A stretch of DNA of 63,326 nucleotides, taken from contig NZ_JAVFVU010000042.1 in NCBI RefSeq assembly GCF_030929615.1, forward strand, positions 1-63,326. Direction: 5' to 3'. Both the position numbers and the translations under genes were made by a program. Source of the stretch: Dyadobacter sp. LHD-138 (lineage in GTDB: Bacteria > Bacteroidota > Bacteroidia > Cytophagales > Spirosomataceae). A model generated the notes under the pieces. The model made no database searches and had not been told where the DNA came from. It saw nothing but the letters and a program-made list of their open reading frames with translations. The first letter of the stretch is position 1. The number at the start of each line of letters is the position of its first letter. Positions 33,670 to 43,117 of the stretch are shown here, piece after piece.

Positions 33670-34471
33670 TTCCAGCAAAGAAATCCTCCACTATCATGTC
33701 CTCGGCCGGGGCCCCAAAATCCTTCTCGCCTTTCACGGCATTGGTCAAACCGGCTTAACCTGTTTTGAACCCTTTTCAGAACTTTTAAGTGATCAGTACA
33801 CCATCTACGCCTTCGACCTGTTTTTTCACGGATGCAGTAAAGGAATGCACGGGAACGATGATTTTTCCGATCGGGACATTGTTACCAAAAAATTATGGAA
33901 AAGTCTGATTTCTGAGTTTTTACAACAAAACAACATTGATCAATTTGATATCGCGGCATTCAGTATGGGCGGCCGATTTGCACTGGCAACCCTGGAAGCT
34001 TTTCCGCAACAGATCGATAAAGCATTCCTGATGGCACCAGACGGCGTTTCCGAACACCCGCTTTACACCCTGGCATCCCGGTTCTGGCCAACGCGGAAAT
34101 TGTTTCACAGGGTTTTGAAAAATCCGGATACTTTAATAAAATCTGCGCATTTCTTCCAAAAACTGGGACTTATCCACAATAGCCTGATACGTTTTACACA
34201 ATACATGCTGACAGATCCCAAAAGACAGGAAACCATTTACCGCTCCTGGCTAGCTTTCCGGATGCTAAAATTTGATATTCCCCAACTTTATCGCAAACTA
34301 AACGGCACAAAAATCTATCTGTTTATCGGTAAATATGATAAGTTGTTGAAAGCAAAGGATGTGAAGCAATTATCAGTGCTTCTTCCAAAAGAGCGATACT
34401 TTTTATTGTCTGCCGGGCATTCGAATCTGGTGGACAAAGCTTCGGTTATTATTCGGGATTTGGGAAAGTAA
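33662..34471 (+). CDS. Alpha/beta hydrolase
   Basis: A 269-residue hydrolase-fold protein. HGIGQTG near residue 26 forms the oxyanion loop, FSMGGRFALATL holds the nucleophile Ser of a variant elbow AFSMG (Ala in place of the first Gly), GKYDKLLKAKD gives the acid and SAGHSNLVD the catalytic His. Substrate unknown. Its ATG lies inside the last codons of the toxin gene (ATGAGTGA, 8-base overlap), so translation is probably coupled to the toxin-antitoxin pair, which is unusual for a housekeeping hydrolase. Confidence 0.88.
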   Translation: MSDSSKEILHYHVLGRGPKILLAFHGIGQTGLTCFEPFSELLSDQYTIYAFDLFFHGCSKGMHGNDDFSDRDIVTKKLWKSLISEFLQQNNIDQFDIAAFSMGGRFALATLEAFPQQIDKAFLMAPDGVSEHPLYTLASRFWPTRKLFHRVLKNPDTLIKSAHFFQKLGLIHNSLIRFTQYMLTDPKRQETIYRSWLAFRMLKFDIPQLYRKLNGTKIYLFIGKYDKLLKAKDVKQLSVLLPKERYFLLSAGHSNLVDKASVIIRDLGK

Positions 34472-34619
34472 ATTTGACGGGTTAACCCCGATCTGCAAGG
34501 GTTAATATTTCGCTGCATTAGCGCTGCAATAGTAACATTTTCAAGCGGTTCGCTTAACCTGTCCGTAAAATATTCTATCTTTAAAGAACTCCTTTTCTTC
34601 CTGAAAATCCTTAACCTAG

Positions 34620-35933
34620 ATGCTAAAAACAAGTACTTCCAAGCCTGTTACGCACAAAAACGACACAAACTGGCGCCTGAAAGCCATCATGGGCGGTTCC
34701 ATCGGCAATTTGGTAGAATGGTACGACTGGTACGCTTATTCGGCTTTCTCCCTATATTTTGCCGGCAGTTTTTTTCCCGATTCGAACCCAACCGTTCAGC
34801 TTATTAACACCGCTGGAATTTTTGCAGTAGGATTTTTAATGCGTCCGATTGGCGGTTATCTTTTTGGAAAAATTGCAGATACAAAAGGGCGCAAGGAAGC
34901 CATGACATTGTCGGTTTTATTGATGTCTTTTGGCTCTTTGCTCATCGCATTTTTGCCTGGTTATGGCACAATCGGTATCGCCGCGCCTGTTTTACTGTTG
35001 GTCGCACGGTTATTACAAGGACTGAGCGTTGGTGGTGAATATGGTACTTCGGCAACTTATTTGAGTGAAGTGGCAACCAAAGAAAGACGTGGATTTTATT
35101 CCAGTTTTCAATATGTAACGCTCATCGGCGGACAGTTGATCGCCCTGGGGCTGCAACTTATTTTACAAAGGATTTTTCTGACGGAGCAGGAAATGCATGC
35201 CTGGGGATGGCGTATCCCTTTTGTTATCGGGGCCGCTCTTTCATTGATCGCGTTATATCTTCGAAGCAATCTGCATGAAACGGACGCTTTCCAAAATAAA
35301 AATACATCTCCGGCCAAAAAAGAAGGCTCGATGACCGAATTGCTCAAACATCCCAGGGCCATCGCTATCGTCGTGGGACTTACCCTGGGCGGAACACTGG
35401 CATTTTATACTTACACCACCTACATGCAAAAGTTTCTGGTTAACACGGTTGGGTTAACCAAAGGCCAATCCACCACGTTAACTTTCTGCTCACTGCTGAT
35501 TTTTGCCCTGTTACAACCGGTTTTCGGCGCATTGAGTGATAAAGTGGGGCGTCGGCCACTTTTAATCGGTTTCGGCGTTTTGGGCACGCTTTGCACCATT
35601 CCTTTGCTGACCACATTAAGCCATACTTCCACCATGTGGGGGGCATTCGGTTTATTGATGGGCGCACTGCTCATCGTCAGCGGATATACCTCTATCAATG
35701 CCGTCGTAAAAGCCGAATTATTTCCGGTGGAGGTACGTGCTTTGGGTGTGGGACTGCCCTACTCTTTAACCGTTGCTATTTTTGGCGGAACCGCTGAATA
35801 TCTGGCACTTTGGTTTAAAAACATCGGCCACGAAAATTACTATTACTGGTATGTTACCATCTGCATCTTCCTTTCCCTCATGGTATATATAGGCATGAAG
35901 GATACAAAATATACCTCTCTGATTGAGCACTGA
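34620..35933 (+). CDS. MFS transporter, metabolite:H+ symporter family (ProP/KgtP-like)
   Basis: A 437-residue protein with twelve predicted membrane helices. The N-terminus IMGGSIGNLVEWYDWYAYSA and the loop GKIADTKGRKEAMT are typical of the metabolite:H+ symporter branch, as is LLQGLSVGGEYGTSATYLSE and the second-half loop GALSDKVGRRPLLIG. Relatives carry proline, betaine, 2-oxoglutarate or citrate; the cargo here cannot be told. It stands alone with about 150 bases of upstream DNA. Confidence 0.93.
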   Translation: MLKTSTSKPVTHKNDTNWRLKAIMGGSIGNLVEWYDWYAYSAFSLYFAGSFFPDSNPTVQLINTAGIFAVGFLMRPIGGYLFGKIADTKGRKEAMTLSVLLMSFGSLLIAFLPGYGTIGIAAPVLLLVARLLQGLSVGGEYGTSATYLSEVATKERRGFYSSFQYVTLIGGQLIALGLQLILQRIFLTEQEMHAWGWRIPFVIGAALSLIALYLRSNLHETDAFQNKNTSPAKKEGSMTELLKHPRAIAIVVGLTLGGTLAFYTYTTYMQKFLVNTVGLTKGQSTTLTFCSLLIFALLQPVFGALSDKVGRRPLLIGFGVLGTLCTIPLLTTLSHTSTMWGAFGLLMGALLIVSGYTSINAVVKAELFPVEVRALGVGLPYSLTVAIFGGTAEYLALWFKNIGHENYYYWYVTICIFLSLMVYIGMKDTKYTSLIEH

Positions 35934-36041
35934 CGCATGCAACCATTAGAAATGTACTATTCCAATTAAAAAGATAATTTATCTATTGACATCACCTTTT
36001 TAATTTTATAACTTTCTGGAAACCAAAACATTCCGATAGTT

Positions 36042-36476
36042 ATGGACATGATGCACAAAATTGAACGTTGGGGCGATACACATCACCCTGCCTGGATGGA
36101 TGGAGTACGCATTGCGTTGGGCATACTGCTTTTTGCTAAAGGTATAAGTTTCATCAGCGATACCACGCGACTGGCTCATCTGATCAGTGACATGGACTTG
36201 CATTTATACACGGTCACGGCTGTCCATTACGTCGCTTTTGCACACATTTTCGGTGGTTTTATGATCGCGCTGGGATGTCTGACCAGAATATCGGCTGTTT
36301 TGCAAATCCCGATCCTGATCACCGCAGTATTTTTTGTCAACCTTAGAACGGGTTTTTCTTACTTCAATTCAGAATTATGGTTATCGATGATAACCCTCAT
36401 ATTGGTTCTTACCTTCACGGTCATCGGATCTGGTAAATTCTCGATGGACGAATGGATGAAGAATCACAACAATTAA
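36042..36476 (+). CDS. DoxX family membrane protein
   Basis: A 144-residue protein with four predicted membrane helices (about 23-42, 63-85, 92-108 and 115-133). The layout DGVRIALGILLFAKGISFIS, HYVAFAHIFGGFMIALGCLT and ISAVLQIPILITAVFFVN resembles the DoxX/DoxD-like family found across Bacteroidota. Function is poorly known; relatives have been tied to redox or thiol balance. Followed by a terminator shared with the convergent AraC gene. Confidence 0.85.
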   Translation: MDMMHKIERWGDTHHPAWMDGVRIALGILLFAKGISFISDTTRLAHLISDMDLHLYTVTAVHYVAFAHIFGGFMIALGCLTRISAVLQIPILITAVFFVNLRTGFSYFNSELWLSMITLILVLTFTVIGSGKFSMDEWMKNHNN

Positions 36477-36504
36477 AATATTCAGCGTTACAAATCTCCG
36501 TCAG

Positions 36505-36562
36505 CAGCGCAGCAATTATAGCACGGTTATTGAAATAACCGGTTTAATTGTTGTGCTGTTTT
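36505..36562 (+). terminator. Terminator after the DoxX gene
   Basis: A long hairpin: an outer stem of about 13 pairs with two G-U pairs (AGCGCAGCAATTA with TAATTGTTGTGCT) and an inner 7-bp stem CGGTTAT/ATAACCG with TGAA loop. The plus strand continues with GTTTTTATTAGG. Confidence 0.65.
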
Positions 36563-36564
36563 TA

Positions 36565-37464
36565 TTAGGCCCTTGACATCTCATACGGCTTTTTCCCTTC
36601 CGGCAAAACCTTGAATAGGTATTTCTTTTTGTACTCAAGCGGTGTCATATCCGTTACCTTTTTGAAATGCCGGTAGAAATTTGAAATGTTATTGAAGCCA
36701 CATTCAAAACAGATCACTTCGATCGTAAGACTGTCCTCAATCAGGAAGCGGCATGCGTGGCTAACCCTGATTTCGACAAGAAAATCATTATACGTTTTCT
36801 TCGTCATCAGTTTGAAATAACGGCAAAAAGACGTGACGCCCAGGTTTGCAATGGCGGCAACATCCTGCAACGAAATCGGATTTTTATAATTGGATAAGGT
36901 ATAGGCGTAAACCTTGTTCAGGCGGAGCGTTTCCGAATCATTGGATTTGTAAAAAGCATGGGCCGATGTGATCGTTTCGGTTTCACTGGTTTCCGCCAGG
37001 ATTTTCAAAATCGACAGCAGTGCGATTAACCTGTCAAGATTTTGGGCATTTACCGTCGAGCGCATCAGCGCAATGATCCGTTCCCTTGCCTCGCCGGTAA
37101 TAACGAGTCCTTTTTTTGCCTTTTCATACAATTTGGGAATAAGATAGGCCTCGGGCAGATTCAGCAAATCACCGCCCAGACAATCGGGCAAAAAATGAAT
37201 AATAATAACTTCAACCGCAGAACTGCCCATTCCGCCTTCCACCCGCCAGGTATGCGGCAGGTTTTCACCAAGAAGAATCAGCTCACCATCCGAAAAATTA
37301 CTGATATTATCCCCGATAAACCGTACACCATTGCCTTTGATCAGATAATGCAGTTCCAGCTCCGGATGGTAATGCCAGACCGTGCCAAAACTCGATTCCC
37401 GCTCATGTCGTATGCTGAACGAGTTTTGGGATTTTATCGGAACCTTGTGAAAATGGGGTTTCAT
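36565..37464 (-). CDS. AraC family transcriptional regulator
   Basis: A 299-residue regulator. The N-terminal cupin-like sensor (about 15-110) includes WHYHPELELHYLIKGNGVRF and GELILLGENLPHTWR. The C-terminal double helix-turn-helix (about 190-285) includes ISLQDVAAIANLGVTSFCRY, TYNDFLVEIRVSHACRFLIE and CFECGFNNISNFYRHFKKVT. The cupin suggests a sugar-like or small-molecule inducer. It sits 161 bases downstream of the SusD gene on the same strand, so it may regulate the SusCD locus or lie at the operon end. Confidence 0.93.
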   Translation of the reverse strand: MKPHFHKVPIKSQNSFSIRHERESSFGTVWHYHPELELHYLIKGNGVRFIGDNISNFSDGELILLGENLPHTWRVEGGMGSSAVEVIIIHFLPDCLGGDLLNLPEAYLIPKLYEKAKKGLVITGEARERIIALMRSTVNAQNLDRLIALLSILKILAETSETETITSAHAFYKSNDSETLRLNKVYAYTLSNYKNPISLQDVAAIANLGVTSFCRYFKLMTKKTYNDFLVEIRVSHACRFLIEDSLTIEVICFECGFNNISNFYRHFKKVTDMTPLEYKKKYLFKVLPEGKKPYEMSRA

Positions 37465-37625
37465 ATTATTAAATTGAATCAGGACAACACGGCCAACATC
37501 CTACTGCTTTCAACTTAATAAGTACCAACTATATTATTTCTATTCACCAAAAAACTTAAAACTAATTTTAGCGATCGGCTGCCAGCACCTGTCCGATTGC
37601 TGACAGCCGATAACCGATAGTTCCG

Positions 37626-39314
37626 TTAATATGGCTTGGACGTACCCTGAATCAGCCATATTTTCGAATAATGGTGATCCTTGCTTTGCCCTGCCGGAAC
37701 ATAATTTGTGGGCACTAATTTATCGATTGCAGCATTGTAATTGACCAGATAATTCGGATCTACATTGGCTGTCGGATACATGTACCGTACCGGTAAAGCG
37801 GGACCAAATTGTGCTACCGCCCCTGTTTTTAAAGCAGGGAAGCCAGTGCGCCTCCAGTCAAACCAGGACTGAACGCCAAACCAGGACGATATCCACTTTT
37901 GTTCCATAATGCGCTCCTGTTTATTGGCTGCATCCGCATAGCCAACGGAAGGCTGTGCATAATAATTATCAAAATTAAAGGCTGTCGCTGTAAACACACC
38001 GGCTTTTTCCATCGAAGACCGAATTGCCTTTTTGTAGTGTGCTTCCGCGTCACTCGCCCCAAAACCACCAAGCAAAGCCGCTTCGGCAAGGATAAATTCT
38101 ACTTCATCATAAGTCATCAGGTCCATCGTTGCATACGGATCGGTATTCTTACGATAGCGGTCGTGAATGTAAGAAATATACGGATTGCGCTCATTTGGAT
38201 AAGTTGCCCCATCATTTCCTTTGTTATAAGCTACCGCCGAAGTAATGGACATGCCTATGGGCAGTCCTACGTATAACGACGTATCCGCGCTGGTTGCAGC
38301 AGCAGGGACATAGACCACGGAGAAAGTCTCTCCAAACATATTTGTCACCGTTTTTGTCGTTGGTGCCGTCACTTTGGCATCCCACTTTCTCTGAACAGGT
38401 TGCGCCCAGCGTTCCAGCCTTGGGTCCTTAAGATTGATCAGTTTGTCAATCAAAGTTTTCCCTGGTTTCAACAAATAGTTCGGGTTGGCAGCATTCAAAA
38501 GACCACCCGGAGAGGAATTATCCGCGGTTGTTCCCAAAAAAGCCATCACTGCGTTATCACTGTTGCTAGCGAAAGCGGCTGCGCTTGCCTCCTTAAATTC
38601 CGCTTCGATATTAATACCCAAAGCACTCATTTCCGCTTTTTTATCCGCCAATCTCAAGGCATAGCGAAGACGTAACGAATTGGCAAATTTCTTCCATTTC
38701 ACCGCATCCCCTTTGTACATGACATCGGCAGTCGCGCTGATCGCGTCTTTTGCTTCCAGGCTGCTTAACAATGTATTTGCTTCTTTCAGATCAGTCAGTA
38801 TTCCTTTGTAGATTTCGGCCTGCGCATCATATTTGGGAAAATATTTTCCTGTGGATGCGTTTAACGCCTCCGAATAAGGAATATCTCCATACAAATCCGT
38901 CATAAGCCCGAAAATTGAAGATTTCATCGTCAGCGAAATCGCCTGAAAAAAGCGGTTGTTATCACGTACGCCATTGTCATAAATCAGCTTATTATTCCGC
39001 AGCACATCAAAAACACCCACGTTCGAAGCACCTATCCAACCTTCCTGAACCCAGGCATACTGGTTGATAATCGCCGCACCTTCGTTGGTTCCTGCCTGCA
39101 TGTACTGCATCGTCGCCCCGATTTTAGATCCGTCCCGTCCCAGCGTGTACACCATCTTTCCCGCGTTGGTCAACACATAGGTCAGGATGTAATTTGACGA
39201 AACATTTTCCGGGGCGTTCGGATTCTTGTTAACCTCTGTCAAATCTTCACACGAAGTCATGAAAAGACATAGTGTCGCCAAAAGTATGATATATATCGAT
39301 TTTATAGCTTTCAT
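37626..39314 (-). CDS. SusD/RagB-like outer-membrane lipoprotein (SusD-like_2 type)
   Basis: From the ATG at 39314 the protein has 562 residues; the first nine codons of the longer frame precede a clear lipoprotein signal (MKAIKSIYIILLATLCLFMT SC, Cys22). The start of the mature protein CEDLTEVNKNPNAPENVSSN and later YGDIPYSEALN, FILAEAALLGGFGASDAEAHYKKAIRSSME and WFDWRRTGFPALK are typical of SusD-like substrate-binding lids. It captures a nutrient at the cell surface and hands it to the adjacent SusC channel. It begins 13 bases after the susC stop. Confidence 0.94.
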   Translation of the reverse strand: MKAIKSIYIILLATLCLFMTSCEDLTEVNKNPNAPENVSSNYILTYVLTNAGKMVYTLGRDGSKIGATMQYMQAGTNEGAAIINQYAWVQEGWIGASNVGVFDVLRNNKLIYDNGVRDNNRFFQAISLTMKSSIFGLMTDLYGDIPYSEALNASTGKYFPKYDAQAEIYKGILTDLKEANTLLSSLEAKDAISATADVMYKGDAVKWKKFANSLRLRYALRLADKKAEMSALGINIEAEFKEASAAAFASNSDNAVMAFLGTTADNSSPGGLLNAANPNYLLKPGKTLIDKLINLKDPRLERWAQPVQRKWDAKVTAPTTKTVTNMFGETFSVVYVPAAATSADTSLYVGLPIGMSITSAVAYNKGNDGATYPNERNPYISYIHDRYRKNTDPYATMDLMTYDEVEFILAEAALLGGFGASDAEAHYKKAIRSSMEKAGVFTATAFNFDNYYAQPSVGYADAANKQERIMEQKWISSWFGVQSWFDWRRTGFPALKTGAVAQFGPALPVRYMYPTANVDPNYLVNYNAAIDKLVPTNYVPAGQSKDHHYSKIWLIQGTSKPY

Positions 39315-39327
39315 ATCGTCTTTCAAT

Positions 39328-42300
39328 TTAAAAATCAACATTCAATTTAAATCCTAATGAACCTGTGTAAGGCAAAATATTGTAGTATTCTATTCCTTGT
39401 GTCCAGCTGCCCGTGGCGCTGTTTTGCTGGAAAGCCTTCTCCGGATCAAATCCCTTAATTCCCGCTTTTGACCACATAAACAAGTTATTACCAACAACAG
39501 CGACAGAAGCGTTTTGTATTTTGAACCTGTTTACAAACGATTTTGGCAAGTGATAGGTAAGTGACACTTCACGAAGTTTGACGTAGGTGGCACTGTACAT
39601 ATTGCGGTTCGGGAAAGGGCGGTTGGCATAACGATAAGCGCTGAACGGATCGAGCCATTTGCTGCCCGGACCTCCCAGATTTTCAGTATAAACCGTTTCT
39701 CCGGCGGCATTTTTTGTGGCAAAAACACCCGGGTTCAAGCTCGCATCCTGTACTCTGACTTTTGATTCTGTGCTTCCTTCAGGCCATGCAAATCCATGAT
39801 AGTCGGCATTCCGTCCACCTACCCAGTTGCCCAGATATTTGTCAGGGTTTGCCTTGATCTGATCCGACAGACTTTGTGACGGATCATAAGCCACGCCTGT
39901 CAACGTTTCCTCTCTCTGACCATTATTACCCAGGAACATCATCGTGTTGGAATAGAAAGACCCTCCCTGACGCCAGTCGATATTCGCGAACAAAGTAAAG
40001 TTTTTGTACGTCACCGAAGGCTGAATACCCATCAGGATATTGTGGTTGAAATTCCCTATTTTAACAATTTTTTTAATGTCCGTATTCGCCTGATAAAGTC
40101 CGCCCGCCGTTACGATCGGATATTTGTAATAAGGTGATTTAGGATCATCAACAGTCAGCATGGGCTGCATGTAAATATCACCGATTTGCCCCCCGGTATA
40201 GGTCCGCACCATGGCGCCTCCGCTTTCATTGGTACCAAAATACGATAAGCCATCCGTCAATTCCCGGATGTATGCCCGGTTACGGCTCAGTGTGATGTTC
40301 AGATCAAAAGTAAGGTTATCCGTTTTTACCGGTGTGGTCACAATACCGATTTCAAATCCTTTGCTTTGCACCAGACCAGCGTTGATCAGTTTGCTTGTTG
40401 CCCCCGATTCCGAAGGTACCGTTATACCCAGAATCTGGTTTTTGTTTTCCCGGTTGTAGTAAGTTGCTTCCAGTCCCAGACGATTTTTCAGGAATTTCAC
40501 ATCAAAACCAATCTCCGTCGAGGTTGCGATTTCAGGTTTAAGATTTGCATTTTTCAACGTACCTGGCATAAACATTCGTTTGGCAATACCCCAGTCCGCC
40601 GCCGTTCCGTAAGTCGGGATCAAATTATAGGGAGCTACATCGTTACCCACCTGTGCATAGCCGGCCCTTACTTTCGCAAAACTCATCCAGCTTGGCAGAT
40701 TTACCATTTCCGAAATCAGCACGCTCAGCGAAGCCGATGGATAAAAATAGGAATTATTTCCTTTCGGAAGTGTACTCGTCCAGTCGTTACGTGCGGTCAG
40801 ATCCAGATAAACCATATCCTTGAATCCGAAAGAAGCCGATCCGTATGCCCCATACAACAATTTGCGCGACAGCCCGCTGGAATACGTAACGGTACCAGGT
40901 GCGCCATTGGCGATGTTATACAAACCCGGCACGACGAGTGAACCCGCGTTGTTTTCCAGCCCACGGCCGTACTGTTCAAGACGGTTACCGCCCGCCATCG
41001 CATTAATACTCCAGTTTTCTCCTAAATTTTTCTTGTACGTAATGATCAGATCGAGGTTGGTTTCCTTGGTGTAGGTATTTCTGACATTGTAACCACCATT
41101 GACATACTCGAAGTTGTTAAATGCCTTTTTCGATTCGAAAATCTCATTGTATGCATCACGCGCATAACGACCCGTGATCGAAAATTCTTTGCTGATATCA
41201 TAATCCAGCTGAATTTTACTCACGGTCCTGTCCCGCTTAAAACTGGTCGGGTTTTCATGAATCAGGTAGAACGGGTTATTCTGCTTATCCTTATACCTAC
41301 GCTGGGCAATCCCCTCCTGACCAGGTAGCCAGTAGTCCCGTAAGTCATTGATATCGATCTGCGCCCCCGTTTCATAAATACTTCTGACAGGGTCATTACG
41401 GGATGCATCGATCATCGGCCGGTTGTCTGAACCCGATTCCGTTATATTCAGGTTAAAAGTTGCGCGTAATTTGTTGGTAATATTATAGGTCGTGTTCAGC
41501 GCCAGTGTCAACCGTGAAAGATCCATGGTTGGAATGATCCCTTTATTCGTCATATTTCCCACCGACAACCTGAAATTGCCTTTATCATAATTTCCGTTCA
41601 CCGCAATGTTGTTGGTATTGGTAACGCCTGTCTGGAAAAAATCCTTGAAACGGTCAGGGTGCGAAACCAAGGGGGTTTTCACACCATTGGTGTTCCATTG
41701 CGCCCACATTTCACCTTTATCCAGGGCAGCGCCCCAGCTTTCATTTTCCTGCTCTTCCAACACATGAGCACCTGTTTTCCCTGAGCCGAATTTATTTTGC
41801 ACCTGGATATATTGCATCGGGATATCAAACACCACCGACGAATTCAATGAAACACCAATTCCCTTTTTACCTGCTGCTCCCGACTTCGTCGTGATCAGCA
41901 CAACACCATTACCCGCCCTCGAACCATACAAGGCAGCCGCACTGGCACCTTTCAGAATGGATACGTTTGCAATGTCATTCGGGTTAATATCAGAAATCGG
42001 GTTTCCCATATCCGCGCCTCCAAATCCGTTACTCAACTTATTCGCTACCGGAACACCGTCGATTACAAAAAGCGGCTGGTTATCGCTGTTCAGCGAGCTT
42101 GCTCCGCGGATGATCATGCTCACCGAAGAACCAACGCCACCACCCATCTGCGAAATTTGTACGCCCGCCACTTTTCCTGAAAGCGCGTTCAAGACGTTGT
42201 TCTGAGGTGTTTGGGTTAAAGCCGTTCCTTCCACGTTGCCTACCGAATAACCCAGCGAACGTTTCTCTCTTTTAATACCAAGCGCCGTCACAACCGCCTC

Positions 42301-42966
42301 TTTCAGGGTTTCGGTGCTTTCTTCAAGACTTACATTGATCACAGTTTGCTTTCCCACCACAAAATCCTGGCTGGTAAAACCAATGTATGAAAAGATCAGT
42401 GTCGCGCTTTCATCCGGTGCATCGATGGAATAATTTCCTGAGGCATCCGTCGTTGTACCCGTCTGCGAGCCTTTCAAAAGTACATTGACACCTGGCATGG
42501 CTGAGCCGTCTTTGGAAGAAGTTACTCTCCCTCTGACTTTTTGAATCAGCTTTTCAACTTCGGAAATACCAGAGTTTTCTTTATCCAGAATATCCGTAGA
42601 AACCGGCATCGGGGCCAGTACAATCTGCTTTCCGATAATTCTGTATCTGATTTTCAATGGGACCAACAGATTATCCAGCACATCGGCCAGCCTTTCGTTG
42701 GTGACATCCAGAGAATATTTTTTTACAGAAGAAACCAGTTTGGGTCGGTAGGTAAATTTCACGTCCGCCTGTTTTTCCAGGCTATTTAAAATCGATATAA
42801 CATTCTGATTTTCAATCTTAATACTAACTTTTTTATTGAGCAGATCCTGAGTATCTGCCGGACGAGCCACTGAAATAGTAGCAAAAATCACCGCAACGCA
42901 GACCTGAGCCAGCGAGACTTTCAAGAGGTGATAGAGGATTTTGGGAAAACGTAGACCTTTTTTCAT
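39328..42966 (-). CDS. SusC/RagA-type TonB-dependent receptor with STN signalling domain
   Basis: From the ATG at 42966 the protein has 1212 residues (an upstream ATG at 42990 adds eight). After a signal region (about 1-40) comes an STN domain (KVSIKIENQNVISILNSLEK ... QIVLAP, about 45-120), a carboxypeptidase-like beta-sandwich (VRGRVTSSKDGSAMPGVNVL ...), the plug with PLFVIDGVPVANKL and GASAAALYGSRAGNGVVLIT, and a large TonB-dependent barrel. The STN domain marks a transducer that signals through FecR to an ECF sigma factor, whose genes lie just upstream. With SusD it imports an unidentified oligosaccharide, peptide or similar nutrient. Confidence 0.96.
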   Translation of the reverse strand: MKKGLRFPKILYHLLKVSLAQVCVAVIFATISVARPADTQDLLNKKVSIKIENQNVISILNSLEKQADVKFTYRPKLVSSVKKYSLDVTNERLADVLDNLLVPLKIRYRIIGKQIVLAPMPVSTDILDKENSGISEVEKLIQKVRGRVTSSKDGSAMPGVNVLLKGSQTGTTTDASGNYSIDAPDESATLIFSYIGFTSQDFVVGKQTVINVSLEESTETLKEAVVTALGIKREKRSLGYSVGNVEGTALTQTPQNNVLNALSGKVAGVQISQMGGGVGSSVSMIIRGASSLNSDNQPLFVIDGVPVANKLSNGFGGADMGNPISDINPNDIANVSILKGASAAALYGSRAGNGVVLITTKSGAAGKKGIGVSLNSSVVFDIPMQYIQVQNKFGSGKTGAHVLEEQENESWGAALDKGEMWAQWNTNGVKTPLVSHPDRFKDFFQTGVTNTNNIAVNGNYDKGNFRLSVGNMTNKGIIPTMDLSRLTLALNTTYNITNKLRATFNLNITESGSDNRPMIDASRNDPVRSIYETGAQIDINDLRDYWLPGQEGIAQRRYKDKQNNPFYLIHENPTSFKRDRTVSKIQLDYDISKEFSITGRYARDAYNEIFESKKAFNNFEYVNGGYNVRNTYTKETNLDLIITYKKNLGENWSINAMAGGNRLEQYGRGLENNAGSLVVPGLYNIANGAPGTVTYSSGLSRKLLYGAYGSASFGFKDMVYLDLTARNDWTSTLPKGNNSYFYPSASLSVLISEMVNLPSWMSFAKVRAGYAQVGNDVAPYNLIPTYGTAADWGIAKRMFMPGTLKNANLKPEIATSTEIGFDVKFLKNRLGLEATYYNRENKNQILGITVPSESGATSKLINAGLVQSKGFEIGIVTTPVKTDNLTFDLNITLSRNRAYIRELTDGLSYFGTNESGGAMVRTYTGGQIGDIYMQPMLTVDDPKSPYYKYPIVTAGGLYQANTDIKKIVKIGNFNHNILMGIQPSVTYKNFTLFANIDWRQGGSFYSNTMMFLGNNGQREETLTGVAYDPSQSLSDQIKANPDKYLGNWVGGRNADYHGFAWPEGSTESKVRVQDASLNPGVFATKNAAGETVYTENLGGPGSKWLDPFSAYRYANRPFPNRNMYSATYVKLREVSLTYHLPKSFVNRFKIQNASVAVVGNNLFMWSKAGIKGFDPEKAFQQNSATGSWTQGIEYYNILPYTGSLGFKLNVDF

Positions 42967-43117
42967 TTGCTTCGATGGGTTTAAAGACAAGCAATAACAA
43001 TCCTTTATCCGCTGATGGGAATGGCGTTTTGTAAGAACGTCAAAGGAGACCTTAAATCGGGGAATACTGTAAAGAGCTGGGTTTATTCATATCAAGAGTT
43101 TTATGGGCTGGGAACTG

